From positions 124,001 to 188,000 of the forward strand of contig JAXLQL010000008.1 of the NCBI GenBank assembly GCA_046331625.1: 64,000 nt of DNA, written 5' to 3'. The DNA comes from JAXLQL01 sp046331625. GTDB lineage: Bacteria; Acidobacteriota; Terriglobia; Bryobacterales; Bryobacteraceae. The notes under the pieces were generated by a model. That model was not told where the DNA came from. It saw only the letters and a program-made list of their open reading frames with translations, and searched no databases. Shown one piece after another: positions 49,227-58,325 of the stretch; the stretch's first letter is position 1, and the number at the start of each line of letters is the position of its first letter. The position numbers and the translations under genes were made by a program.

Positions 49227-49860
49227 ATGCGCTGGCGTTGGCTACTCATCGCGACCTGCGCGGCCGCCATTCTCCTGGCAGGGTTCTGTTTCGCCGCTTC
49301 CGGACCATCGCAAGCCGAAGCCGCCGGGCTCGCACGGCTTCTCGACTGGAAACCTGGAGACAGCGTTGCGGACATTGGCGCGGGCTCCGGTGGGATGGCT
49401 TTGGCCGCAGCACGCATCGTCGCGCCGTCTGGCCGAGTTTTCGCAACCGAGATCGACTCGGACAAACGGCGCAAGCTCACCGAGGCGGTCAAGCACGAAG
49501 CCCTCGCGAATATCACGGTGCTCGAAGGCGCGGCGGCGGCGGCGAATCTGCCGAACGCATGTTGCGAGAGCATCCTGCTGCGGCGTGTCTACCATCACAT
49601 CGCCGATCCCCATGCCTTCGACTCGAGCCTCGCGCGCGCCATCAAGCCCGGCGGCAAGCTCGCGATTGTCGACTTTCGGGCCGAGCTTCTTCCTCGGCCT
49701 TGTCTCGCCGGTGAAAAATGTCCCCGCGAATCGCGGACACCATGGAATCGCACCGGAAATCGCCGCCAGCGAACTGGAAGCCGCCGGATTCGTCTTGCTT
49801 CATCGAGAAGACAAATGGCTTGGTGGCGGATACTGCCTCGTGTTCCAACGGCCCCGATAG
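49227..49860 (+). pseudogene. Frameshifted secreted/membrane-anchored SAM-dependent methyltransferase
   Basis: Starts at 49227 with a signal-anchor (MRWRWLLIATCAAAILLAGF). It then encodes a class I methyltransferase: LLDWKPGDSVADIGAGSGGM, VFATEIDSDKRRKLTE, ESILLRRVYHHIADP, IKPGGKLAIVDFR. At the GGG of 49678-49680 the frame is lost. The C-terminal part continues one base out of phase as PSFFLGLVSPVKNVPANRGH HGIAPEI, then ELEAAGFVLLHREDKW and YCLVFQRPR, ending at 49860. Removing one G restores a continuous protein of about 210 residues. Either a true mutation or a sequencing error in a G run. Confidence 0.75.
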
Positions 49861-49944
49861 CGCACGCGTTCCGAGCCGCCAATGTTGGCAGCCACGAAGC
49901 CCCGTTGCTGCCGTGCCGGCGGCAGTGCAACCATGGTGTGCACG

Positions 49945-50787
49945 ATGCCCTTCCTGCATCGGCGCCCGCGCCCGCCTCTCGACTCCTCGATCGATTCGCT
50001 CTGGTTCTGCCGCAACCCTCGCTCGCCGCTTGCCCTCGAGCGGGTGCTTCCCACCGGTGCTCCGCAACTCGTCATCAACCTCGCCGAGGACCAAACTCGC
50101 GTCTACGAAGCCGGTCCGCGTGGAATCGCGTGCACTGTTTCCCCGGGGTCAACTCTCACCGGCATCACCACACGCGCCCTGATCATCGATACCGCGGAGC
50201 AGGAGCACGCCGCCGGAGTTTGCTTCAAGCCCGGTGGGACGCTGCCGTTTTGCAACACTTCGGGACTCGAACTTGCCAACGCGGAGATCCCACTCGAATG
50301 CCTCTGGGGCCGCAGCGCGATCCAACGTCTCCGTGAGCAGTTGCTGCAGGCGCACTCGCCGCACCACGCGCTCGACACTCTGGAAGCGAGCCTGCTCGCC
50401 GCATGCAAACCTCGCGTGCTTCACCCGGTCACCGCATTTGCTCTGCGCGAGTTCGCCGCGAGCCCATCGCTGGTACGCACGCGAGCGGTCGCGGACGCGG
50501 CCGGTCTCAGTCCCAAGCGATTCATCGAACGCTTCAAGACCGAGATCGGCATCACGCCCAAGCAGTACTGCCGTCTGCTTCGTTTCCAGGAGGCCGTCAG
50601 AGCGGCACACAGCAGCAGACTCGATTGGACGCGGCTCGCCGCCGACTGCGGCTATTATGACCAAGCCCACTTCATCCACGACTTCCGCGAGTTCTCCGGA
50701 CTCACGCCCAGCGCCTATCGTGCCGCTTCCACAGAATTCCAGAACCACGTCACATTCTTACAATCCCCGGAGAACAGGATCGGATAA
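49945..50787 (+). CDS. AraC-family transcriptional regulator
   Basis: About 280 residues. The start is uncertain: ATGs at 49882, 49933 and 49945 are in frame and none has a strong ribosome-binding site; 49945 (MPFLHRRPRPP) fits the family's usual N-terminus. Residues up to about 170 are a sensor domain of the DUF6597 type (ERVLPTGAPQLVINLAED, GVCFKPGG). The C-terminal double helix-turn-helix has RTRAVADAAGLSPKRFIERF, GITPKQYCRLLRFQEAV and ADCGYYDQAHFIHDFREFSG LTPSAYR. The following VOC gene begins 10 nt later and may be its target or partner. Confidence 0.85.
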   Translation: MPFLHRRPRPPLDSSIDSLWFCRNPRSPLALERVLPTGAPQLVINLAEDQTRVYEAGPRGIACTVSPGSTLTGITTRALIIDTAEQEHAAGVCFKPGGTLPFCNTSGLELANAEIPLECLWGRSAIQRLREQLLQAHSPHHALDTLEASLLAACKPRVLHPVTAFALREFAASPSLVRTRAVADAAGLSPKRFIERFKTEIGITPKQYCRLLRFQEAVRAAHSSRLDWTRLAADCGYYDQAHFIHDFREFSGLTPSAYRAASTEFQNHVTFLQSPENRIG

Positions 50788-50797
50788 GCTGGACGCC

Positions 50798-51187
50798 ATG
50801 GCTGACAACATGGATACCTACCGCACCATCACGCCCTACCTCGTCGTCCCTGACGCCGATGGAGAACTCGCGTTTCTCCAGGCCGCATTCGGAGCCCAAC
50901 TGAAGCATTGCCAGCGCACACAGGCGGGCGCCATCATGCATGCCGAAATCGAAGTGGGCAATTCGCTGCTCATGATGGGACAAGCGGGCGAGAACTGGAA
51001 GGCGCTCGGGGCAGCGCTGTACGTGTGGGTTCCGGATGTGGACGCCACGTATCAGCGCGCCGTCGAGGCGGGCGCCACCTCCCAGTCGGCGCCCGAAGAC
51101 AAACCATACGGCCACCGCAATGCCGGCGTGGTGGACCGCAATGGAGTCTCCTGGTGGATCGGCTCTCCTATTTCGGCGGCGCGATGA
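50798..51187 (+). CDS. VOC-family (glyoxalase/PhnB-like) protein
   Basis: 129 residues. Vicinal-oxygen-chelate fold with the usual TITPYLVVPDADGELAFLQA start, FGAQLKHCQRTQAGAIMHAE IEVGNSLLMMG, and ADAT-like DVDATYQRAVEAGATSQSAP EDKPYG, then AGVVDRNGVSWWIGSP. PhnB-type proteins have no assigned enzymatic role. It is probably cotranscribed with the AraC regulator (10 nt gap). Its 3' end overlaps the convergent GyrI-like gene by 20 nt. Confidence 0.85.
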   Translation: MADNMDTYRTITPYLVVPDADGELAFLQAAFGAQLKHCQRTQAGAIMHAEIEVGNSLLMMGQAGENWKALGAALYVWVPDVDATYQRAVEAGATSQSAPEDKPYGHRNAGVVDRNGVSWWIGSPISAAR

Positions 51188-51662
51188 TCGGGACCCAGAG
51201 TTCCAGCCCGCCGTTGCCTGTCGCGGGATCGAAGCGGGCGCCGTAGAGTTCGAACGCGGGTCCATCGGCGGCCTCGAACCCGGCATCGGAGAGCGCGTGC
51301 TCCCAGATCGCTCGCCACGCAGCTCCGACTGTGGAAACGTGCTCCTGGTGTTCGAAGACCGCGTAAGTCTGGGCCGGAATCCGAAGCTGGGCGAAGTCCC
51401 CGGGCTGCGCAGGAAAGGTGCGTACCTCCACACCGGCGGTGTAATCGAATCTGCCGGTTTCGCTGGTATTGTGAATTACTCCGTAGGCGTTGTTTCCCAC
51501 TCGACCGGATATCGCTCCAATGTAGGGAGCAAAGCGCTTCCAGAGGCTCGGAATCGCGGGGTCGCCCGCGGCGGGACACGGCTGGCTCAGCCCGAAAATC
51601 AGCTTCGGCTCGCTCGCGACGATGCGGGGAGCAGTCAAGCTAACAGTCGTGGATCGGTTCAT
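51168..51662 (-). CDS. GyrI-like small-molecule-binding domain protein
   Basis: 164 residues comprising a single effector-binding (GyrI/AraC effector) domain: LWKRFAPYIGAISGRVG, YGVIHNTSETGRFDYTAGVE V, LRIPAQTYAVFEHQEHVSTV, WEHALSDAGFEAADGPAFEL Y and LELWVPI. Stand-alone members bind or hydrolyse small cyclic compounds and can act as antirepressors; no DNA-binding domain is attached. It overlaps the VOC gene tail to tail by 20 nt. Confidence 0.82.
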   Translation of the reverse strand: MNRSTTVSLTAPRIVASEPKLIFGLSQPCPAAGDPAIPSLWKRFAPYIGAISGRVGNNAYGVIHNTSETGRFDYTAGVEVRTFPAQPGDFAQLRIPAQTYAVFEHQEHVSTVGAAWRAIWEHALSDAGFEAADGPAFELYGARFDPATGNGGLELWVPIIAPPK

Positions 51663-51753
51663 CGGATGGCTCCTGTTCAGATTTGCGCGGGATCACCGCG
51701 CAAGCTCAGAATACGGTTTCTGCGCTCAGCGCACTTGATATTTCTTGCGCTGG

Positions 51754-52938
51754 TCAGGTATAACTGAGCCACCAATCGCGACGGCGGCGCTTCACTCCCG
51801 CGAACCAGCGGCACGCCGGATACATTGTCAAGACGACGAGCGCCCAGACCACGTAGACAACCGCGAGGCTCCAGCCGAAGTCCGCGGGAAAAAGGTCGCG
51901 GGACCCACCCACCGATGGCGGAGCTCGCAGAACGAACGCCGTGGCGCCGTACCGAAACCAGACGCAGATCGCCAGGAGCACGTGCGCCCAATAGAAATGG
52001 CCCACGAAGTAGAACAACGGCACACGGCCGAAGACCAGCAATGGGTTGCCGTCGCTGAGGCGAATGCGGTCCAACCACGCCAGCACGATCAAGGCGGGCC
52101 CGAGCGTCATCAGGAGGAAGTCGAGTGACGCCGGATACTTCGTGCAGTTCAGAAATGACAGCGCTGTCATTACGGCCGGCTTTTGCGATGCCCAACGCGA
52201 CGGGTCGCCGTAGATGTTGATTGCGCGCAGGATCACGAACGCCAAAGTCATCGCCGCACCCAATCGCGCGAAGGCGCGCCTCCGCGTGTCGCCGCTTGCT
52301 GCGTACAAATGCCCGGCGCAGAATCCAGCGGTCATTGTTGCCACCAGCGGGAGGAGCGGATATCCGACCACGACAATCGCTCCACCCACACGCAGAACTC
52401 CGGGCTGATGGAGCGCGTTCCACACCCACGACCATGAGCCGAAGGCCTGCGCCTGTACGCCGTCGAAGAGATTGTGCAGACAGATCACGGCCACGCTCGA
52501 GGCAGCGAGCACCTGCACGGGGAGGTAGATCAAGCCTGCGAGCAGAATCATCGATCCGCCCAATGCCCACAACGTGATCAGCAAGACCGGAAGCGCGCCG
52601 CCCAAGCTGAAGTCGAAGGCGAACCGCATCACCACGAGTTCGACGAAGATCAACCACAACCCGCGCGTTACCAGAAACCGCGAGAGTTCGCTCCTGGTGC
52701 GCCCACGCTGCATCCAAAGGTACGCGCCCATTCCCGCGGTGAACAAGAACACGGGTGCGCAGAAATGCGTGATCCAGCGGGTGAGGAAGACGGCCGGCGT
52801 GGTGGTGGCCATGTTGGTGGGCGATTGCGTCATCGCCGCTGCGTGAAAGAAGTCACGCACGTGGTCGAGCGCCATGATGATCATGACGATCCCGCGCAGC
52901 GCGTCAACCGCCGCGATCCGCCGCTGTCTGTCTTCCAT
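51754..52938 (-). CDS. DUF1624 membrane protein, heparan-alpha-glucosaminide N-acetyltransferase-like
   Basis: 394 residues with about ten membrane helices. The N-terminus RIAAVDALRGIVMIIMALDH VRDFFH is the signature of the DUF1624/YeiB acyltransferase group, and PVFLFTAGMGAYLWMQRGRT follows. The histidine in ALDHVRDFF is the likely acyl-transfer residue by analogy with lysosomal HGSNAT. It would acylate an extracytoplasmic glycan using cytoplasmic acetyl-CoA. It is divergent from the MocR-type gene with about 100 nt of shared promoter region. Confidence 0.8.
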   Translation of the reverse strand: MEDRQRRIAAVDALRGIVMIIMALDHVRDFFHAAAMTQSPTNMATTTPAVFLTRWITHFCAPVFLFTAGMGAYLWMQRGRTRSELSRFLVTRGLWLIFVELVVMRFAFDFSLGGALPVLLITLWALGGSMILLAGLIYLPVQVLAASSVAVICLHNLFDGVQAQAFGSWSWVWNALHQPGVLRVGGAIVVVGYPLLPLVATMTAGFCAGHLYAASGDTRRRAFARLGAAMTLAFVILRAINIYGDPSRWASQKPAVMTALSFLNCTKYPASLDFLLMTLGPALIVLAWLDRIRLSDGNPLLVFGRVPLFYFVGHFYWAHVLLAICVWFRYGATAFVLRAPPSVGGSRDLFPADFGWSLAVVYVVWALVVLTMYPACRWFAGVKRRRRDWWLSYT

Positions 52939-53011
52939 CTGGACTATCCTCGCACCCTTAGTGCCCTCTCGAAGCTACCATGTTACTGGTACATTCGGAA
53001 GAGCCATTTTG

Positions 53012-53035
53012 TGGCATCTCGATTGGACCACTTTG
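53012..53035 (+). promoter_or_regulatory. Candidate MocR-type promoter/operator
   Basis: TGGCATCTCGATTGGACCAC followed by TTTG, ending just before the regulator ATG at 53037, with GCCATTTTGTGGC overlapping its left side. From memory, the TGGNNNC-ATTGGACCACTTT-like arrangement recurs directly upstream of MocR-family regulator genes, where the regulator binds its own promoter. Inference only. Confidence 0.4.
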
Positions 53036-53036
53036 C

Positions 53037-54494
53037 ATGCCCAAGATCGCCAGTTCCCTCGAGCTCATGCTCGCCCCACCTGCGCCTGGCCAAACACTCG
53101 GCGCGTGGCTCTATGGCGAACTCCGTGAAGCGCTTCTTGCTGGGCGGCTGAAGGCGGGCACGCGGCTTCCGTCTTCGAGGGAGCTGTCGCAACAACACGG
53201 CCTTGCGCGTGGAACCGTGGTGGCCGTGCTCGAACGATTGCACGCAGAGGGCTACCTCGATTCGCGGGTCGGCGCCGGAACGTGGGTGAGCGCGGTGATG
53301 TCGTCAGATCGCGCCAGCGAGCCGTTTGCGCGCACGCCTCGCTTCATTCGGCAGATTGCCGCAGCTTACGAGCGCCCCAAAGCCTTCGCCGGGCTCACGG
53401 CATCGCACCCGCCGCGCCCCTTCAGGATGCGCGACGCCGATGTGACCGAGTTTCCCGGAGAACTCTGGGCCACGCTCGCGAATCGAAGATCTCGCAATTT
53501 CCGATCCTGGCTCGAGGGCGAAGACGATCCCCGGGGATACAGGCCTCTGCGCGAAGCGATCTCACGGTACCTCGGCTCTTCTCGCGGCGTTCGTTGCTAG
53601 GCCGATCAAGTCATCATCGTCTCCGGCGTGCAGCAAGCGTTGGACCTGCTCGCGCGCATTCTGTTGAAGCCCGGCGATGCGGTGTGGATGGAGGATCCGG
53701 GGTACTTCGGCGCCTCCATCGCGTTCGAAAATGCGGGTGCGCGAATCGCGCCGGTGCCTGTGGATGGCTCGGGAATCGACGTCGCCGCTGGCATCCGAAA
53801 GGCGCGCGCGGCGAAAGGAGCGTACGTCACTCCGGCGCATCAATTTCCGCTCGGTTTGACGATGCCGCTCGAGCGGCGCATGGCGTTGCTGCAATGGGCG
53901 TCGAACGCCGGAACCTTCATCATCGAGGATGATTACGATAGCGAGTTCCGTTTCGAAGGCCGGCCGGTGCCCGTGCTGCAGAGTCTCGACAGGGCATCGA
54001 ACGTCATCGTCACCGGATCATTCAACAAGCTGCTGTTCCCGTCACTGCGGATCGGTTACATCGTGGCGCCGCCCTTGCTCGCCGATTTCATCGTTGCCTT
54101 TCGCCATGGCACGGATTTTCGCTCGCGCTCGTTCGATCACGCGGTGCTGTGCGACTTCATCGAAGGCGGCCACCTGGCGCGGCACCTGCGCCGCATGCGC
54201 AAGCTCTACGCCGCGCGGCTCGACTGCTTGCTCGAAGCTGGGCGCAAGCAACTCGGCGGCGTCCTCGAGATCTCGAGCGTTCGCGCGGGACTCTACACAA
54301 CGGCGAAGCTGATCAATGGGATGACATCGCGCCAAGCCGAAGCTGCCGCGCGCTCGGCCGGCGTGGAAGCCCTGGCTCTCGACCGGTACACGTTCCAGGC
54401 GAAGGATCCCGGCGGACTCCTTCTCGGCTTCGCAGGTTTCGACGAGCGCCAGATCCGCGATGCAGCCAGCAGACTGTCTCGGGCCTTGCGCTGA
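53037..54494 (+). pseudogene. MocR/PdxR-type GntR regulator with aminotransferase domain, split by an in-frame TAG
   Basis: From ATG 53037 the frame encodes a GntR winged helix (LGAWLYGELREALLAGRLKA, RLPSSRELSQQHGLARGTVV AVLERL) and a linker. It then enters the aminotransferase-fold domain, ending at TAG 53598-53600 after SSRGVRC. The same frame continues ADQVIIVSGVQQALDLLARI through FIIEDDYDSEFRF, the PLP-lysine region IVTGSFNKLLFPSLRIGY and GLLLGFAGF to 54494. A single substitution explains the stop. Intact, it would be a 485-residue PLP-binding regulator, the normal length. As read, the DNA-binding half is separated from the effector half unless there is readthrough or re-initiation. Confidence 0.82.
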
Positions 54495-54517
54495 TCGCGC
54501 GCGCCGTTCGCCAAACC

Positions 54518-55768
54518 TCAGGGCCGGCCCGCGAACTTCTCGTACAACTTCGTGTGCCGCGACTCGAGGCTCACCTCGCGGCCGCGAATGAACATGCGTT
54601 TCACCTGCGTGCGGATCTCGAGCGGGTCGCCATCGGTCACGATGAGGTCGGCCCACTTGCCTTGCTCGATCGATCCGAGCTTGTCGTCCACGCCCCAGAT
54701 CTTCGCGGGCTCGATCGTCACCGCTTTCAGCGCCTGTTCCGCGGGGAGTCCAAACGGAACCGAAGCCGCAGCCTGGTAAGGAAGATTGCGCACATCCGAG
54801 GATCCGAACGTGGCAAAAGCAAAGGGGACACCCGCGCGATGGAGCTCGCCGGGGAGCGAATACTGCGCGTCGTAGGCGTCGTCTTCTTCGAGCGGCAGCG
54901 ACATCGTCTCGCCGAGGATCACGGGAATCTTGCGCGCCTTCACTCGTTCGAGTTGCGCTCCGAAGCGGCGCGGACCCGCGAGGATCACGCGCACCTTCTC
55001 CTTCTCGGCGAAGTCGAGCGCTTCGCGAATCTCGCGCTCGCGCACAGCCGAGACCAGCAAGGGCAGCTTGCCTTCGAGCACGGGCTGCAGCGCTTCGAGC
55101 TTGCGGTCAATTTGAAATCCAGCGCCGCCCTTCGCCTTGGCGTAACGGCGCGCGTCCTCGAACAACGCACTCAGCTTGCGGAGCGTCTGCTCGTGCGCCG
55201 TCTTCGCCTCCTTATAAGGAATGGTGCGCGGACGCTCGAAGAACTCGCCGGGCACGGTGGTGCGCAGCACCGGGAACTTCAGATGCAACGCGGCCGCGCG
55301 CTGAATCGCCATTTCTTCCCATGTCCACCCGTCGAGATGCATCAGGCCCGCTTGCCCGCCGATGACAGCGCCGTCCGGCAGCACGACCGCCGAAGTGATC
55401 CCGTTCGCTCGCGCCACCGGAATGTGCTCGCTCGAAGGGTTGACGGCGATGATGGCGCGGAGCTGCGGGTTGTAGTCGCCGAGTTCGGTGGTGTCCTGCG
55501 TTTCGCGCACCGATCCGATTTCGGCGAGGCCCAGCGTGGTCGCCGAATCGATCATGCCCGGGTAAACATGGAGCCCCTTGAGGTCGAGCGTACGGGTCGT
55601 CTTGGGCGCTGTGATTTTCGCACCGATCTCGGCGATGATGCCGTCTTTGATGAGCACCGACGCGGAAACTTCGGGTCCAGCTACGGGATGGATCGTAGCG
55701 TTGCGCAGCAGCAAGGCATCCTGCGCGAACGCGCCCACTGCGAGAAACAGGGCGAAGCGAAGCATCAC
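54518..55768 (-). CDS. Secreted amidohydrolase-family protein lacking the HxH metal motif
   Basis: 416 residues with a signal peptide (MMLRFALFLAVGAFAQ). Amidohydrolase-type ends are clear: LLLRNATIHPVAGPEVSASV, LKGLHVYPGMIDS, and the C-terminal KLGSIEQGKWADLIVTDGDP. Yet the position of the conserved PGxIDxHxH reads PGMIDSATTLGLAE, so the two metal-binding histidines are absent; other internal histidines of the active enzymes are also not evident. It is the last gene of a run of three paralogues; its start overlaps the stop of the middle one by 4 nt. Probably non-catalytic, or uses a different metal arrangement. Confidence 0.82.
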   Translation of the reverse strand: MMLRFALFLAVGAFAQDALLLRNATIHPVAGPEVSASVLIKDGIIAEIGAKITAPKTTRTLDLKGLHVYPGMIDSATTLGLAEIGSVRETQDTTELGDYNPQLRAIIAVNPSSEHIPVARANGITSAVVLPDGAVIGGQAGLMHLDGWTWEEMAIQRAAALHLKFPVLRTTVPGEFFERPRTIPYKEAKTAHEQTLRKLSALFEDARRYAKAKGGAGFQIDRKLEALQPVLEGKLPLLVSAVREREIREALDFAEKEKVRVILAGPRRFGAQLERVKARKIPVILGETMSLPLEEDDAYDAQYSLPGELHRAGVPFAFATFGSSDVRNLPYQAAASVPFGLPAEQALKAVTIEPAKIWGVDDKLGSIEQGKWADLIVTDGDPLEIRTQVKRMFIRGREVSLESRHTKLYEKFAGRP

Positions 55769-57009
55769 TTGCCACCTCGCAGTGCCATCCGGCGAACCTG
55801 GCGCTCGCCGCGATCCGTCATGTCCTTCTCTCGGTCAAAGTAAACCTCGCCATCGATGATCACCTTCTGCGGCTTCGCGTACGTCGACAGCGGATGCTTG
55901 TCGAACAGGACGAGGTCGGCGTCTTTGCCTACCTCGATGGAGCCCACGCGATTGTCGATCTGGAGTTGCTTTGCCGGGTTCAGCGTCACCGTCGCGAGCG
56001 CTTCGTCTTCGGTGAGTCCACCGTACTTCATCGTCTTCGCGGCTTCGGTGTTGAGATGGCGAATGAGCTCGTCAGAATCGGAGTTCAGCGAAACGAGCAC
56101 GCCCTTCTTGTGCATCAGCGCGGCGTTGTAAGGGGTGGCGTCAAACGCTTCGATCTTGTACGCCCACCAATCGCTGAACGTAGAGGCTCCGGCACCGTGG
56201 GCCGCGATCTCCTTGGCCACCTTGTATCCTTCGAGCACGTGCTGCAGCGTCCGGATCTTGAATCCCACCTCGTCGGCGACCCGAAGCAGCATCAGGATCT
56301 CATCGGAACGGTAGCAGTGCGCATGCACCAGGCGCTTGCCTTCGAGCACTTCCACCAACGGTTCCAGCTTGAGATTGCGCGGAAGTTTCTCGCCGGCGGC
56401 GAGTCGCGCTTGATAGGCCTTGGCTTCCGCGAACGCCTCCCGGATCACGTCTTCCACGCCCATGCGCGTGGCGGGATAACGCAGTGCGGATGCTCCGAAG
56501 GCGCGCTGCTGTCCGCGGCGCTTGGGATTCTCGCCGAGCGCGAACTTGATTCCCGGCTTCGCGCCTTGGAACACCATCGCCTGCGCGTCTTTGCCCCAGC
56601 GCATCTTGATGACAGAACATTTTCCACCGATCGCGTTGGCGCTCCCGTGAAGCACGTTAGCCGTGGTGGTCCCGCCTGCGAGCGCGCGATAGATGGCGAT
56701 GTCTTCGGGGTCGAGCACGTCTTCGATACCGACCATCGACGACACCGAAACCGAGCCTTCATTGATCGACTCGGCGGCGATGTGCGAGTGGCAATCGATG
56801 ATACCGGGCATGAGGTATTGGCCGGCGGCGTCGATGATTCGCGCCCCTTGCGGTACCATGATGCGCTCGCCGACTTCGGCGATCTTGCCATCGCGGACGA
56901 GCACAGCGCCTTCGAGGCGGCCCTTCGACACGGTGAGGATCTTCGCGTTTTGAATGACGAGGTCCGCCGCGAAGAGCGCGGGCACGAGCAGAAATAGAGC
57001 TACTCTCAC
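55765..57009 (-). CDS. Secreted amidohydrolase, intact metal site
   Basis: 414 residues with a signal peptide (MRVALFLLVPALFAA). Complete amidohydrolase motifs: PGIIDCHSHIAAES (HxH), LVHAHCYRSDEI, IRTLQHVLEGYKVA, SLNSDSDE, and the C-terminal RVGSIEVGKDADLVLFDKHP. Related to imidazolonepropionase-like peptidase/dipeptidase amidohydrolases. It likely hydrolyses cyclic or N-acyl amides or dipeptides in the periplasm. It overlaps both neighbours by four bases, so the three proteins are translated together and may form a complex. Confidence 0.86.
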   Translation of the reverse strand: MRVALFLLVPALFAADLVIQNAKILTVSKGRLEGAVLVRDGKIAEVGERIMVPQGARIIDAAGQYLMPGIIDCHSHIAAESINEGSVSVSSMVGIEDVLDPEDIAIYRALAGGTTTANVLHGSANAIGGKCSVIKMRWGKDAQAMVFQGAKPGIKFALGENPKRRGQQRAFGASALRYPATRMGVEDVIREAFAEAKAYQARLAAGEKLPRNLKLEPLVEVLEGKRLVHAHCYRSDEILMLLRVADEVGFKIRTLQHVLEGYKVAKEIAAHGAGASTFSDWWAYKIEAFDATPYNAALMHKKGVLVSLNSDSDELIRHLNTEAAKTMKYGGLTEDEALATVTLNPAKQLQIDNRVGSIEVGKDADLVLFDKHPLSTYAKPQKVIIDGEVYFDREKDMTDRGERQVRRMALRGGK

Positions 57010-58325
57010 TTCTTCTCTTCCTCCTTGGGCGGCTCCGGCGCCGGTTCGTACTTCACGCCATCGATCAGCACGTAGCGAATCTTGGTGCTCTCCTGAAACA
57101 GGTCGCCGCCGATGACGACGAGGTTCGCGATCTTGCCGGGCTCGATCGATCCGGTGCGGTCGGCGAAGCCGTAGATCTCGGCCACCGAAAGCGTCAGCGC
57201 GCGCAACGCCGCGGCAGGCGACAGTCCCGCATCGATCGCGCGCTTGACGGCTTTGCGAAGATCCGAAGGCTTCTCGATGCCTCCTGAATAGAATGCGAAC
57301 TTCGTGCCGGCCTTGTCGAGCGCCGCCGGACCACTCGGCGCCTTGTCCCGCATCTCGAGCGTGCGCAGCGAGGCTTCCGCTTCGGCCTCGGGATCGGCGT
57401 CTTTGTTCGCCTTGGGCCAGTTCAAGCTGATGAGGATCGGAGCGCCAGCGGCTTTGAGCAAATCAGCCGACCGATAAGCCTGGTGGCCGCCGTAGAGCAC
57501 GAAAGGCCGCTTCAGTTCAGCGCCGAATCGGAGCATGCGATCGATCTCGACGCGTCGCGAAGCAGGCAGCAGCACGCGCGGCGATTCGATCACGCCTTCG
57601 AGCGCGCGATCATAATCGGGCCGGCGAATGCCGCGTGCGTTGTCGCGATAAGCGCGCTGCGAAGCCATGTAGTGATCGGCGTCGAGATAGATCTGGCGCA
57701 CGTAAGCGATGGCGCCCATGAGTGACCCAGGAAAGCTTGTGAACCCGCGCGTGGCGAGGCTGATGTACTGTCCCGTCGATGACGCCACCACCATCTGCCC
57801 CGTCTTTTCGCCAGCGAGATTCATCGCCGCACCTTGGCCCGCGAAGATCCCGGCATTCGGGAAGACAACCGCAGTGGTGTACCCGGTGTCGCGCGCAGCC
57901 GCGATGTTCTTGTCGGCAGGCTGCACGAGTTCCTGTGCGTGGACCCAACTCGTGTTCGCCGGCCGATCTTCGGGTCCACGAGCGGGCGGTGGGGCAGCAG
58001 CAACGGCGGCAACGGTTCCTGGTGGAGGCGGCGTGGGCGCCGGAATCCCCCAAGTGCTGAGTCCATCGATGAGTCCTGGGTAAACGTGCAAGCCCGCGCC
58101 TTCGATCACCCACGCATCGGGCGGAATCGCCGCGTTCGCGCCCACGGCTTCGATGAGGCCCTTGCGAACGATGACGTTTCCGTTTTCGATCACCGGTCCC
58201 GAGGCGGTGTGGATGCGCGCGTTGCGAACGGCGATGACGGAAGGAGTTTCCGCGAGCGCAGTGGACGCGATGAACAAGGCCGCGGCGAAAAACCACGGGC
58301 TATCATAAGAGTTTCTTCTCGGCAT
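57006..58325 (-). CDS. Secreted amidohydrolase-family protein lacking the HxH metal motif (first of three)
   Basis: 439 residues; signal peptide in MPRRNSYDSPWFFAAALFIA STALAE. VIAVRNARIHTASGPVIENG and AGLHVYPGLIDG match the amidohydrolase N-terminus, but the motif reads IDGLSTWGIP rather than HxH. A glycine/proline/alanine-rich loop follows (PTPPPPGTVAAVAAAPPPAR). The C-terminus is regular (RTGSIEPGKIANLVVIGGD). Its start codon overlaps that of the divergent purM by two bases (GGCATGCC). First gene of the trio. Confidence 0.82.
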   Translation of the reverse strand: MPRRNSYDSPWFFAAALFIASTALAETPSVIAVRNARIHTASGPVIENGNVIVRKGLIEAVGANAAIPPDAWVIEGAGLHVYPGLIDGLSTWGIPAPTPPPPGTVAAVAAAPPPARGPEDRPANTSWVHAQELVQPADKNIAAARDTGYTTAVVFPNAGIFAGQGAAMNLAGEKTGQMVVASSTGQYISLATRGFTSFPGSLMGAIAYVRQIYLDADHYMASQRAYRDNARGIRRPDYDRALEGVIESPRVLLPASRRVEIDRMLRFGAELKRPFVLYGGHQAYRSADLLKAAGAPILISLNWPKANKDADPEAEAEASLRTLEMRDKAPSGPAALDKAGTKFAFYSGGIEKPSDLRKAVKRAIDAGLSPAAALRALTLSVAEIYGFADRTGSIEPGKIANLVVIGGDLFQESTKIRYVLIDGVKYEPAPEPPKEEEKK

